Source: Gelidibacter mesophilus DSM 14095 (GTDB lineage Bacteria > Bacteroidota > Bacteroidia > Flavobacteriales > Flavobacteriaceae). From it: a stretch of DNA of 64,000 bases. The stretch is taken from NCBI RefSeq assembly GCF_000423005.1, contig NZ_AUHD01000005.1, positions 372,001-436,000 of the forward strand, in the 5' to 3' direction. The position numbers and the translations under genes are program-made. The notes beneath the pieces were generated by a model. That model saw nothing but the letters and a program-made list of their open reading frames with translations. It had not been told where the DNA came from and ran no database searches. This document shows, piece by piece, positions 18,754 through 27,643 of the stretch (positions are counted from its first letter, which is position 1; each line of letters starts with the position of its first letter).

Positions 18754-19006
18754 TTGATTGATAGTCTTCAATTGGTAGTTTTCTGTCTTCAGTTTGTGGG
18801 CTAATAAAAATATCGTTTAGTCGTAAGTTTTTGGATGTTTTTCGTTCTATGAAAATCTCCAACTATAGGCGCCATCAGTTTTTTTACATTTATCTTAGGC
18901 GTCATCATCTGTCATCCGTCATCCTCGCTTCAGGCGTTCCGCTCCCATTTCCCCACGTCTTTTGTTAACAATTTTTAGCAGTTAAACCATCGTTTTTCCT
19001 CGTATT
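18754..19006. repeat. intergenic stretch with relic repeat words
   Basis: The gap after ribH holds a TGTCATCCGTCA word at 18910-18921, repeated at 39814-39825, together with CTTCAGTTTGTGG-like words. No ORF or RNA is visible. It looks like degenerate dispersed intergenic sequence. Confidence 0.4.
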
Positions 19007-19011
19007 TTGAG

Positions 19012-19019
19012 TACATTTG
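19012..19019 (+). promoter_or_regulatory. -7 box before the small-protein/mutL operon
   Basis: TACATTTG matches TAnnTTTG and lies 26 bp before GTG 19046. It falls inside the longer frame opened by TTG 19007, which supports the GTG as the real start. Confidence 0.45.
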
Positions 19020-19045
19020 AAGTTCACAAAGGCAAACGTTCAACA

Positions 19046-19255
19046 GTGAATTTATTTAAACAGCGTCAACCTAAACGTTTCAGTTACACGCCAAGACACC
19101 TCAAAGAGCATCAGAAAGATAGCTCGAATGACTTTGATCCTAAATGGCGTCAAAAAGCACCTCGAAAGAGAACATTGCGGACATTACCTATCCTATTGAT
19201 TATTTTGGGTATGGTAATTGTTATTTGGTATGTTTTAAGTAACTACGAAATTTAG
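19046..19255 (+). CDS. small tail-anchored protein, copy 1
   Basis: This is a 69-residue basic protein with one C-terminal membrane segment (last 22 residues, LPILLIILGMVIVIWYVL), so it is probably tail-anchored with a cytosolic N-terminus. I set the start at GTG 19046, because the product then begins NLFKQRQPKRFSYTPRH and aligns from its first residue with the next gene (GIFKTRQNKKFSYSPRY); the longer frame starts at a TTG upstream of the promoter box. The two genes are paralogues five bases apart. I recall similar proteins labelled riboflavin synthase subunit beta in databases; nothing here supports that enzymatic name. The function is unknown. Confidence 0.7.
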   Translation: MNLFKQRQPKRFSYTPRHLKEHQKDSSNDFDPKWRQKAPRKRTLRTLPILLIILGMVIVIWYVLSNYEI

Positions 19256-19260
19256 AAATT

Positions 19261-19542
19261 ATGGGCATCTTTAAAACACGTCAAAACAAAAAATTTAGCT
19301 ATTCGCCTCGTTATTATAAAGGGGAGGAAAATCCTTATGAAATCAAGCATAAATTTGATAAGCACAGAAAAACGGTTGGAAAAGTTGGTTTAAAAGGTAA
19401 ATTCGAAAATGCTTGGGACGATTATAAGAACAGTCCAGATGCAGCTGTAAACAAACGAACGTTGATTATTATCGGAATTTTAGTGTTTATTTTTCTGTTG
19501 ATCATAGGCTTCGATTTGTCAATATTCTTTTCAAAAGGCTAA
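19261..19542 (+). CDS. small tail-anchored protein, copy 2
   Basis: This 93-residue paralogue of the preceding gene shares the N-terminal FKxRQxKxFSYxPR motif. It then has a longer basic linker and one C-terminal membrane segment (about 68-88). The stop overlaps the mutL ATG by one base, so translation of the three genes is probably coupled. Conserved co-location with mutL hints at a membrane-linked role but proves nothing. No catalytic residues are apparent. Confidence 0.75.
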   Translation: MGIFKTRQNKKFSYSPRYYKGEENPYEIKHKFDKHRKTVGKVGLKGKFENAWDDYKNSPDAAVNKRTLIIIGILVFIFLLIIGFDLSIFFSKG

Positions 19543-21392
19543 TGTCAGATATCATTCAACTTTTACCAGATCATGTTGCGAACCAAATTGCGGCAGGAGA
19601 GGTCGTGCAACGTCCTGCTTCTGTGGTCAAGGAATTGACGGAAAATGCCATTGATGCTGATGCTACCTCAATCAAGTTGATTATAAAAGATGCGGGCAAG
19701 ACCCTTGTTCAAGTTATTGATAATGGGAAAGGAATGAGTGCTACCGATGCGCGGTTGAGTTTTGAGCGCCACGCCACTTCAAAAATCCGCTCTGCCGATG
19801 ATTTGTTCAGTTTGAATACCAAAGGCTTTAGAGGTGAGGCTTTGGCAAGTATTGCTGCGATAGCCCATGTAGAATTGAAATCTAAAGAGGCCAATGAGGA
19901 GCTTGGAACGCTGATAGCTATTGAAGGCAGTGAAATTAAAACCCAAGAAGTAACCGTCACCCCAACAGGTACTTCTATTGCCGTAAAACATTTGTTTTTC
20001 AATATTCCTGCCCGTCGTAATTTTTTAAAATCGAATACGGTCGAATTGCGTCATATAATTGATGAGTTTCATCGTATTGCTTTGGCGCATCCTAAAGTTG
20101 CTTTTGCCATGTATCATAATGGCAGCGAGATTTTCAATTTGTACGAGAGCAATTACCGCCAACGTGTAGTTAATATTTTCGGATCAAAAACCAATGAAAA
20201 ACTGGTTCCAGTTGAAGAGACAACTGAGGTTTTAACAATTTCTGGCTTTGTCGGGAAACCGCAATTTGCAAAGAAATCAAGATCAGAACAGTTTTTTTTC
20301 GTCAATAATCGCTTTATAAAAAGTCCCTATCTCAATCATGCCGTCAATGCAGCTTTTGAAGGTTTGATCAAAGACAGCAACCATCCCATTTATTTTTTAA
20401 ACTTAACGGTCGATCCAAAATCAATAGATATCAATATTCATCCTACAAAAACTGAAATAAAGTTTGATGATGAACATACGCTTTATGCTATTTTGAGGTC
20501 TTCGGTAAAGCATAGTTTAGGACAATTCAATATTGCACCGGTATTGGATTTTGATTATGATACCAATCTTGATACGCCGTACAACTATAAGGATAAAGGC
20601 GCTGCAACACCCACCGTTGAGGTGGATCGAAATTATAATCCGTTTCGGGAAGAACGCCCATCAGGGAAGCAGGTAACAGCGTTTAGAAAACAAACGGCTA
20701 ATAATTGGGACAGTTTATATGTTGGATTGGAATCAAAAGGAACTCGTGACCAACAGGATTTTAGTCATGTTGAATTTGAGAGTGATCCTGAGAAAACTTC
20801 TCTTTTTGAAGATAATGCGCAAATAGAAAAAACGCAGAGTACTTATCAGTTTCAAAATAAGTACATTATTAGCACTGTTAAATCTGGCATGCTGATGATT
20901 GATCAGCATCGCGCTCACCAACGGGTTTTATACGAGGGATTATTACGAAGTATGACCGTTAAGGAGGCTGTTAGCCAGCAATTGTTATTTCCTTTGCAAT
21001 TGCACTTTACTGGCGCCGAACTTACGATTTTGAAACAATTGAAAGACGATTTGGAAGCAACAGGTTTTGTGTTTTCAACCATTGATGAAGAGCAAGTTGA
21101 AATTACTGGACTTCCCATTAATGTGCCAGATAGTGAAGTTTCTATGATTTTGGAGCAACTTATTAGCGACGTGGAGCAGGAAGTGCCTGACAGCCATTTT
21201 AGTGCAACCGATCTGTTGGCAAAATCTATGGCCAAGAGCTTGGCTATAAAAGCGGGGCAATCCTTATCAAATCTAGAACAAGAACATTTGGTAAACAGTC
21301 TTTTTGCTTGTAAAGAGCCTTCAGTATCTCCCACAAATAGAGCGACATTTATTACCATGTCAAGTGATGAGGTTGATAGAAAATTTATGTAA
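19542..21392 (+). CDS. mutL: DNA mismatch repair protein MutL
   Basis: This 616-residue GHKL ATPase couples MutS mismatch recognition to downstream repair. The N-terminal ATPase motifs are intact: ELTENAIDADA near 31, DNGKGM near 60 and TKGFRGEALASI near 93. The C-terminal dimerisation domain contains DQHRAHQRVLYE (454-465), a version of the endonuclease motif DQHA(x)2E(x)4E in which Ala is Arg and the first Glu is Gln. The CPHGRP motif near the end is also not recognisable. It may therefore have altered or no nicking activity. Confidence 0.95.
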   Translation: MSDIIQLLPDHVANQIAAGEVVQRPASVVKELTENAIDADATSIKLIIKDAGKTLVQVIDNGKGMSATDARLSFERHATSKIRSADDLFSLNTKGFRGEALASIAAIAHVELKSKEANEELGTLIAIEGSEIKTQEVTVTPTGTSIAVKHLFFNIPARRNFLKSNTVELRHIIDEFHRIALAHPKVAFAMYHNGSEIFNLYESNYRQRVVNIFGSKTNEKLVPVEETTEVLTISGFVGKPQFAKKSRSEQFFFVNNRFIKSPYLNHAVNAAFEGLIKDSNHPIYFLNLTVDPKSIDINIHPTKTEIKFDDEHTLYAILRSSVKHSLGQFNIAPVLDFDYDTNLDTPYNYKDKGAATPTVEVDRNYNPFREERPSGKQVTAFRKQTANNWDSLYVGLESKGTRDQQDFSHVEFESDPEKTSLFEDNAQIEKTQSTYQFQNKYIISTVKSGMLMIDQHRAHQRVLYEGLLRSMTVKEAVSQQLLFPLQLHFTGAELTILKQLKDDLEATGFVFSTIDEEQVEITGLPINVPDSEVSMILEQLISDVEQEVPDSHFSATDLLAKSMAKSLAIKAGQSLSNLEQEHLVNSLFACKEPSVSPTNRATFITMSSDEVDRKFM

Positions 21393-21420
21393 TTTTAATT
21401 AAAGAAAAGATCAAAAAAGA

Positions 21421-22170
21421 ATGAGAGGAATTACAGATACCGTTAAACATTTGCTCATCATCAATGTATTGCTGTTTGTTGCCAAAATGAGCATGCGAGA
21501 CGGTCTATTAGACGAATGGCTTGCATTACATTTCCCTAAGAACCAAGCGTTTGAGCTATGGCAAATATTTACCCATATGTTCATGCATGGAAACTTTATG
21601 CATATTGCGTTTAATATGTTTGCGCTGTGGATGTTTGGTACGGCTGTAGAACAGGTTTTTGGCGCTAGAAAATTTATTTTCTTTTATATCTCAGCAGGTT
21701 TAGGCGCTGCTTTAGTTATGTTGGGTACTTATTATTTACAATATTTACCGCTAGAATCGGATATTCTTACAGCCGGCTTCAGTCCTTCGCAAATTCATGA
21801 AACGATGACTACTGGTCGCGTCATGCAAGGCGTTAATGCGGTGCAGCAAGATCAGCTTCAAAGTATGTTTTATATTTTCAATTCTTCAATGCTTGGAGCT
21901 TCTGGGGCGATTATGGGCGTTTTAGTAGCTTTTGGAATGTTATTTCCTGAATCGAAATTAATGCTCATATTTTTACCAGTTCCTATAAAGGCTAAATACT
22001 TTATTCCAGGAATCATCGCATTGGATTTAATTTCAGCAGTAACCGGACAATCATTTTTCAGTCCGAGCAACACGGCTTACGCTGCCCATCTTGGTGGCGC
22101 ATTGACTGGATTTTTGATGATGTGGTATTGGAAAAAAACACAATTCAATAAAAACCGTTGGGACAGATGA
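21421..22170 (+). CDS. rhomboid intramembrane serine protease
   Basis: This 249-residue rhomboid has about six membrane segments. The catalytic pair is intact: Ser161 in GASGA and His223 in AAHLGG. The HGNFMHIAFNMFALW loop region is typical. A long loop of about 40 residues precedes the catalytic serine helix. It cleaves membrane protein substrates within the bilayer; the substrate is unknown. A second rhomboid follows with an ATGA overlap, so the two are translated as a pair. Confidence 0.92.
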   Translation: MRGITDTVKHLLIINVLLFVAKMSMRDGLLDEWLALHFPKNQAFELWQIFTHMFMHGNFMHIAFNMFALWMFGTAVEQVFGARKFIFFYISAGLGAALVMLGTYYLQYLPLESDILTAGFSPSQIHETMTTGRVMQGVNAVQQDQLQSMFYIFNSSMLGASGAIMGVLVAFGMLFPESKLMLIFLPVPIKAKYFIPGIIALDLISAVTGQSFFSPSNTAYAAHLGGALTGFLMMWYWKKTQFNKNRWDR

Positions 22171-23039
22171 CCTCATTAAATCAAGATCTTCAAGAAAAGT
22201 TGAGAAACCTCAATGTGCTTGAAAAGATAATTGCCGTCAATGTGGTTATTTTTTTGATTGGCTTGCTGCTTTCCCTTGTCGTAAAATCTGGGGGTAGTTT
22301 ATACTGGTTGGAATTGCCTAAAGATTTGGGTGAATTTATTTTTAAACCTTGGAGTATTATCACTTACGGATTCACGCACTACGGCTTGTTTCATTTGCTG
22401 TTCAATATGATGGTGCTTTATTTTGCAGCCCAAATGATGCTCAACTTATTTAGTCCAAAACTAGCGCTGAACATCTATTTCTTGGGAATTATTGTTGGCG
22501 GACTTTTTTATATTTCTGCCTATAATGTATTGCCACAGAATTTTTTAAAACCCGCAGGCGCCTTGGTTGGTGCGTCCGCAGGCGTAAGAGCACTGCTAAT
22601 TTTCTTATGTGCTTATATGCCCAACACCCAGGTAAAGGTCATTGTATTTAATGTGAAATTATGGCATCTTGGAGTTGCCTTGGTGGCTTTTGATGCCATT
22701 GGTCTTTTCGGATCTAACCAAGGCGGACATATTGCTCATTTGGGTGGTGTTGCTTTAGGGTATTATTATGCCAAACAATTGGTTAAGGGCAAGGACATAG
22801 GCAAGGGGTTTGAGAAGTTTATGGATAGCATTAGTAATTATTTTAAGCCTTCCAAAAAATCGCCATTAAAGACGGTTCATAAACGTAAATCCAATTCAGT
22901 AGCTGGCCATACTAAAACCGAGTTTAAAGAGTTTAGTAAACAAAAGCAAATCGACCTTATTTTGGATAAAATTAGTAAAAGTGGTTATGAAAGCCTGACG
23001 GAAGAAGAAAAAGCTTTTTTGTTTAAAGCTAAAGATTAG
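22167..23039 (+). CDS. second rhomboid intramembrane protease
   Basis: This rhomboid of about 290 residues starts at ATG 22167, which overlaps the TGA of the first rhomboid (ATGA); the frame opens at a TTG three codons earlier. The catalytic Ser137 lies in GASAG rather than GASGA, and His191 in IAHLGG. A basic cytosolic tail of about 80 residues follows the last membrane segment. The pair may have divided substrates or may act together; neither is shown. The EEP hydrolase follows four bases later. Confidence 0.88.
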   Translation: MTSLNQDLQEKLRNLNVLEKIIAVNVVIFLIGLLLSLVVKSGGSLYWLELPKDLGEFIFKPWSIITYGFTHYGLFHLLFNMMVLYFAAQMMLNLFSPKLALNIYFLGIIVGGLFYISAYNVLPQNFLKPAGALVGASAGVRALLIFLCAYMPNTQVKVIVFNVKLWHLGVALVAFDAIGLFGSNQGGHIAHLGGVALGYYYAKQLVKGKDIGKGFEKFMDSISNYFKPSKKSPLKTVHKRKSNSVAGHTKTEFKEFSKQKQIDLILDKISKSGYESLTEEEKAFLFKAKD

Positions 23040-23043
23040 GATC

Positions 23044-24066
23044 ATGAAAAAGCTCAATCTCCTTGATAAGTTTGTGTTTTTCTTTAATTCCATTGCAGCA
23101 ACCACACTTTTGCTAGCCTACATCTTGCCTTATCTGGAGCCTAAGCGCTTTGCTTTTTTATCTATTTTGAGCCTAACGGTTCCTTTTTTGATCATCCTCA
23201 ATATACTTTTCGTCATCTATTGGCTTTTAAAAGTCAAGAAACAGTTGCTATTAAGCATAATTATTCTACTGATAGGTTTTCAATATGTGGCCTCATTGTA
23301 CAAGGTGTCTGCTTCAAAGCAAGTTAATGATGCAGAGAATATTGCCGTTATGAACTACAACGTGCGTCTTTTCAATGTTTTTAAGTGGATCCCTGAAATA
23401 GACGCAGCCCAAGAAATAAGTTTATTGATCAAAGAGCAAGATCCTGACATTATCAGTATGCAGGATTATAGACCTGATGACGGACTGGCCCTAAAAAAAT
23501 ATTATAAGTTTGAGGAAGTTAGGGGTGATAAAATTAAAAATGGACAGGCGATCTTCTCCAAATTCCCAATAATTAATCAAGGCTCTATTGACTTTCCAAA
23601 TACCTTCAACAACGCTATTTTTGCTGATGTGGTTAAGGGAAAGGATACGATCAGAGTTTACAATGTGCATTTGCAATCATTTAAAATTGATGCGAGTAAA
23701 GATCCTTTAAAAAGTGAAGCTGCTGAAAATTTATTTAAACGTGTGGGCAATACCTTCACATTGCAACAGTCTCAGGCAGATTTGTTTTTGGAACATAAGG
23801 CAAAATGTACTTATAAAACGATTGTTTGTGGTGATTTTAATAATACCGCTTATTCGTTTGTATATAAAACTATAAAAGGAACCGATTTAAGAGATGCTTT
23901 TGTTGAAGCAGGAAACGGTTTTGGACGTTCTTTTGATTTTAAATTTTTCCCAGTTAGAATCGATTTTATAATGGTAGATGACAATTTTGAAATCAACAGT
24001 TTTAAAACCTTTGATGTGAAGTTTTCAGATCACTACCCCATTATGAGTAGGGTGAAGGTGAGGTAG
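23044..24066 (+). CDS. endonuclease/exonuclease/phosphatase family protein
   Basis: This 340-residue protein has three N-terminal membrane segments (about 10-30, 38-58 and 66-84) and an EEP domain from about residue 98 facing the periplasm. EEP motifs are MNYNVRLFN, CGDFNNT and the terminal SDHYPI. The fold covers DNases, phosphodiesterases and sphingomyelinase-like enzymes, so the substrate is open. It is the last gene of the run mutL - rhomboid - rhomboid - EEP, which is on one strand with very short gaps. Confidence 0.85.
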   Translation: MKKLNLLDKFVFFFNSIAATTLLLAYILPYLEPKRFAFLSILSLTVPFLIILNILFVIYWLLKVKKQLLLSIIILLIGFQYVASLYKVSASKQVNDAENIAVMNYNVRLFNVFKWIPEIDAAQEISLLIKEQDPDIISMQDYRPDDGLALKKYYKFEEVRGDKIKNGQAIFSKFPIINQGSIDFPNTFNNAIFADVVKGKDTIRVYNVHLQSFKIDASKDPLKSEAAENLFKRVGNTFTLQQSQADLFLEHKAKCTYKTIVCGDFNNTAYSFVYKTIKGTDLRDAFVEAGNGFGRSFDFKFFPVRIDFIMVDDNFEINSFKTFDVKFSDHYPIMSRVKVR

Positions 24067-24106
24067 TTGGCAGTTTTCAGTCTTCTATTCTCATCTATAA
24101 GATTGA

Positions 24107-24137
24107 ATTTCTCCCGCAGATATCGCAGATTATAGCA
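24107..24137. repeat. CGCAGAT-type relic repeat
   Basis: The words CGCAGATATCGCAGATTA sit between convergent genes. I remember such CGCAGAT repeats scattered between genes of Bacteroidota. Only this one copy is present in the window. Confidence 0.3.
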
Positions 24138-24202
24138 AAAAATTTAGAAAAAAATAGCGCCGCCGCTCATATATCTTTATTACCCTTAAAGAATCCTGAA
24201 CC

Positions 24203-24517
24203 TCAAAACGACATCATCCAGCAATCCGTTGCATCTGCAATCATATGAATCACCAATCCAATCCCTAGAATTCGTGTTTTTTTAAAGAATAGGAATCCCA
24301 CATAGACCACCATGGCATAATAAGTGTGAAGTGGATGGAAGTTGATGCTGCAGCGTCCAGGATCAAATAGCGGTGTTGCCAATAAATGATCTAAATCAAT
24401 GAGCATGGTTGCAATCATGATTAAAAAAGTGATTTTCCAGTTAGCTCTAAAAAAGAAATAGGACACAAGTAAGGGCACACCAAAATGAATTCCATAATGT
24501 ATAAAGGATTGTAACAT
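24203..24517 (-). CDS. DUF6122 membrane protein
   Basis: This 104-residue membrane protein has three to four hydrophobic segments and conserved polar residues typical of the DUF6122 family, including HYGIHFG, DLDHLLA, FHPLHTYY and HMIADATDCW. The spread of His and Asp residues recalls the membrane metal-dependent hydrolase YdjM/DUF457 group, but the activity is unproven. Its start overlaps the WbqC stop by one base, so it is the last gene of the parA-to-DUF6122 unit. Confidence 0.8.
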   Translation of the reverse strand: MLQSFIHYGIHFGVPLLVSYFFFRANWKITFLIMIATMLIDLDHLLATPLFDPGRCSINFHPLHTYYAMVVYVGFLFFKKTRILGIGLVIHMIADATDCWMMSF

Positions 24518-25137
24518 TATACCGGTAAGGTTTGTTTTTCAAGATAGAGTAAGGCATTGGGGCCTTCGTTGAAAATTAAATCCAGAATGCTTAGATTTGG
24601 AATAAACCCGTGTTTGTCATCAAACACCTGAACATAAGGATTGAGCGGCTGTTCAATTTCTTTTCGATGATCAACTAGATATCGATAATCGGTTTTGTTG
24701 ATTGGATTTAATTCAAATTCATTGGACGTTTCAAACTTCAATTCGTGTTGCAAACATTCTAAAACAGTATTCAAACATCTGAAGTTAAAATCCATCAATT
24801 GAGTTGCTTCTTCATTAAAAATCGGCGCCAAATCATGTTCGTAAAATTCAAAAAAGGGTGAACTGCTATATGCCGATTGAATGGACTTCCAATGTATGTC
24901 CTGCCATTTCTCGTCGTTTGAAATAGAAATATCCTCATAAAGTTGCCTGTTCTTTTGCGAATATACCACAGGAACAGTCAGGGGCAATCTGCCTTGTGCC
25001 CCGTAGAGATTCATTCGGTTTCTGTAGGTTTGTTTCTGATAATTATCACAAACTTCAAAAATCACTTTTTTTGCCTGAACCATTGCAACACATTGCGCTA
25101 TGCTCGGAAAATAAGTGGGATGAAGTAAAATAGTCAT
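24517..25137 (-). CDS. WbqC family protein
   Basis: This 206-residue WbqC-like protein has the HPTYFPSIAQCVAMVQA start and the RNRMNLYGAQGRLPLTVPV core. Relatives appear in O-antigen or sugar-nucleotide clusters and are thought to be acyl or amino transferases for sugars. In flavobacteria I recall it routinely following the signal peptidase, as here (nine-base gap), rather than in a polysaccharide cluster. The biochemical role is unknown. Confidence 0.85.
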   Translation of the reverse strand: MTILLHPTYFPSIAQCVAMVQAKKVIFEVCDNYQKQTYRNRMNLYGAQGRLPLTVPVVYSQKNRQLYEDISISNDEKWQDIHWKSIQSAYSSSPFFEFYEHDLAPIFNEEATQLMDFNFRCLNTVLECLQHELKFETSNEFELNPINKTDYRYLVDHRKEIEQPLNPYVQVFDDKHGFIPNLSILDLIFNEGPNALLYLEKQTLPV

Positions 25138-25146
25138 GGTATAAAG

Positions 25147-26694
25147 CTACTGTTTAGACGCTCTTTTTTTACGCCAAGCATTAAATCCAAACCAAACACC
25201 TAGGAGTACGAGAAAAGGAATGAAATATGAGACTAGTTTTCCATTGCCGCCAACCGTTGTGAAGAACCGTTCCCAGCGCGGATTTTTAATACCGTCCCAG
25301 CTCATCCAGACCAATACAGGTTTTCCCACAACATGATCAAAAGGCACAAAACCCCAAACTCTTGAATCTTGCGAATTGTGACGGTTGTCTCCCATCATCC
25401 AATAATAGTCCTGACCAAAAGTATATTGATTGGTAACTTGCCCATCAATACTGATTTGATTGCCATTTACAGAGAGTTCCCGACCTTCATAAGCCGTAAT
25501 GACACGTTTGTAAAGCGGAAGATTTTCGGCTGTTAAAGTGATAGTTTTTCCTTTTTCAGGGATATATAAAGGTCCGAAATAATCATTGTTCCAATCATAG
25601 GCAGCGTTCATAGGGAAAATACCAGCATCACGATTGCCCAAGGCGTCTTTTCTGATTTCTATACTTGCAATGTTGGGATGGTTTTTTGCTCGCGCTACAG
25701 CTTCTTCAGTGGCTGCAGGAATAATCCAGGTTTCAGTTTCCTGATCGTAACCTAAGCCATCGGTCATGTCAAAACGCTTTAAGATATCATAGACCTGAGC
25801 ATTTGAGGTTATCTGTCCTTTAAAGGTTACGTTGTATGAGAATTGGATTCTAGCACGGTCATTGAGGACATTTTGTTTTCCGTTGATATAAACATAGCCA
25901 TCTCTTATGGATAGTGTGTCGCCAGGTATCCCAACGCTACGTTTAACATAATTGGTTTTCTTGTCAATAGGTTTATAATAAAACCTATCGGTATGGCGCA
26001 TATCCAACATGGTATCTACTGGCCAGTTGAATACCACAATGTCATTTCGTTTAATCTTTTGAAATCCTGGAAGTCTCATATAAGGCAGCTCAGGTTTTGA
26101 AAGATAAGATTTGATATTCAATATCGGAAGCGTATCATGTACCATAGGCGCTGCTACTGTGGTCATTGGAAGTCGCGCACCATAGTGAAATTTACTTACA
26201 AATAAAAAGTCGCCTACCAGCAATGTTTTCTCCAAAGAGGAGGTAGGAATGGTAAAAGGTTGTATGAAATAAGTGTGAACAATGGTGGCCGCTACAATGG
26301 CGAATAGAATAGAGCTTACCCAATCACCAGCTGCCGACTTAGGGTGCAGACTTCTGTCTTTAATATGCGCAACATTTGCAAAATAATTCAGATAGTAGTT
26401 ATAGAAACCTAAGGTAATCAATGCTAAAACCGTATCTGTAGTCGTGTTTTTTCCAAAACTTCTCGCAGTTTCAACCCAAATCACCGGGAACATAATAAGA
26501 TTGACAATAGGCACAAATAATAAAATAGTCCACCACCAAGGCCGATTGATGATTTTCATTAAAACTACTGCATTATAAACGGGAACAAAAGCTTCCCATG
26601 CTGATCTGCCTGCCTTTATGTATAATTTCCATGTGCCAAGGCCGTGTATGACCTGTATCACGAAAAAGAATATAAACCACTCTGTAAATGTCAT
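25147..26694 (-). CDS. lepB: signal peptidase I
   Basis: This 515-residue type I signal peptidase removes signal peptides in the periplasm. It is longer than the E. coli enzyme. Residues 1-110 form an added multi-pass membrane region (DUF5684-like), and the S26 domain starts near 130. The catalytic Ser is in IPTSSLEKTL (Ser153 by alignment) and the Lys in YVKRSVGIPGD; GDNRHNSQDSR is the box E motif. This extended form is usual in Bacteroidota. It lies between dapB and the WbqC gene in one unit. Confidence 0.93.
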   Translation of the reverse strand: MTFTEWFIFFFVIQVIHGLGTWKLYIKAGRSAWEAFVPVYNAVVLMKIINRPWWWTILLFVPIVNLIMFPVIWVETARSFGKNTTTDTVLALITLGFYNYYLNYFANVAHIKDRSLHPKSAAGDWVSSILFAIVAATIVHTYFIQPFTIPTSSLEKTLLVGDFLFVSKFHYGARLPMTTVAAPMVHDTLPILNIKSYLSKPELPYMRLPGFQKIKRNDIVVFNWPVDTMLDMRHTDRFYYKPIDKKTNYVKRSVGIPGDTLSIRDGYVYINGKQNVLNDRARIQFSYNVTFKGQITSNAQVYDILKRFDMTDGLGYDQETETWIIPAATEEAVARAKNHPNIASIEIRKDALGNRDAGIFPMNAAYDWNNDYFGPLYIPEKGKTITLTAENLPLYKRVITAYEGRELSVNGNQISIDGQVTNQYTFGQDYYWMMGDNRHNSQDSRVWGFVPFDHVVGKPVLVWMSWDGIKNPRWERFFTTVGGNGKLVSYFIPFLVLLGVWFGFNAWRKKRASKQ

Positions 26695-26757
26695 CTGATT
26701 GTTGGTATTAAAAGTAAAAATTCAGGATTTAATAGTTAGATTTTAAAACCTGTGTCA

Positions 26758-26765
26758 CAAATATA
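26758..26765 (-). promoter_or_regulatory. possible -7 box before lepB
   Basis: It reads TATATTTG on the minus strand, matching TAnnTTTG, with a predicted leader of about 60 bases to lepB. It could give lepB expression independent of the upstream par operon. No -33 TTG at the usual spacing was found. Confidence 0.35.
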
Positions 26766-26804
26766 TTGTAAATGATAAATCGTAATTCTAAAATGGTCAA
26801 TAAG

Positions 26805-27506
26805 TTAACCAATGTTTAACACATCTTTCATTGAGAAAACACCCTTTTTTCCTGCAATCCATTCTGCAGCAATAACGGCACCCAACGCAAATCCTTCTCT
26901 GCTATGTGCGGTATGTTTAATGTCAATTGTATCTACTTTGGACGTATAGCTCACTTCATGTGTACCCGGAACATTGTCAATGCGCTTGGCTTCGATATGC
27001 AAGTCCTTTGATTTTGAAGCATCAAGTGTCCATGCGCCATATTTTGAGTTTTTAATTATATCCTCTGCTAACGTAATGGCGGTGCCACTTGGTGCATCCA
27101 ACTTTTGGGTATGATGGATTTCTTCCATGCTGATGCTGTATTCGGGAAGTTTCGCCATTAATTTGGATAGCGTTTTGTTCAATTCAAAAAAAATATTGAC
27201 ACCTAAACTAAAATTGGAGGCGTAAAGAAAGGTACCATTGTTTTCTTTACATAAGGCCACAACGTCGCTGTAATGCTCCAGCCAACCCGTAGTTCCTGAA
27301 ATCACTGGAATATTGTGTTTAAAACAATTTGTAATGTTAGCTACCGCGGCATCAGTAGTACTAAAGTCGATGGCAACGTCAACATTCTCAAGAACGTAGG
27401 TTTCAGTATCCTTATCCACTTTTAGGGTGATATCATGTTTGCGATTGAGGGCTATCTGCTCAATGGCTTTTCCCATTTTGCCATAGCCTAAAAGACCAAT
27501 TTTCAT
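26805..27506 (-). CDS. dapB: 4-hydroxy-tetrahydrodipicolinate reductase
   Basis: This 233-residue DapB performs the second committed step of the lysine/diaminopimelate pathway, needed for peptidoglycan. The nucleotide-binding start is GLLGYGKMGKA. The catalytic and substrate segment EIHHTQKLDAPSGTA is intact, and the TTDAAVANI and GTTGW segments fit the family. It is slightly short, as is usual in Bacteroidota. It sits in the same direction between the DUF5683 gene and lepB. Confidence 0.94.
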   Translation of the reverse strand: MKIGLLGYGKMGKAIEQIALNRKHDITLKVDKDTETYVLENVDVAIDFSTTDAAVANITNCFKHNIPVISGTTGWLEHYSDVVALCKENNGTFLYASNFSLGVNIFFELNKTLSKLMAKLPEYSISMEEIHHTQKLDAPSGTAITLAEDIIKNSKYGAWTLDASKSKDLHIEAKRIDNVPGTHEVSYTSKVDTIDIKHTAHSREGFALGAVIAAEWIAGKKGVFSMKDVLNIG

Positions 27507-27643
27507 GTGTTTATATTTATTTCTTTATAACGGATCTACTTCGACTAGGTTCAGCAAAGCCGTACTGTGCGCTACCTCCCTGTCCGGCAGGCAGGTTAAT
27601 CATTTTCAGGGATATTAAAATCTTTAGCATCCTCGTTTCATAA
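27507..27643. repeat. intergenic palindromic relic
   Basis: CCTGTCCGGCAGGCAGG near 27580 contains the overlapping palindrome CCTGTCCGGCAGG. It resembles the GC-rich inverted repeat at about 2430 and the shorter CTGTCGGTAGACAG at about 16238. Confidence 0.4.

Noticed and set aside
19046-19542. Riboflavin synthase beta subunits
   Set aside because: The real lumazine synthase is ribH at 18271; these are tiny tail-anchored proteins with no enzymatic motif.
20915-21358. 147-codon minus-strand ORF
   Set aside because: Antisense to the C-terminal domain of MutL with no independent support.
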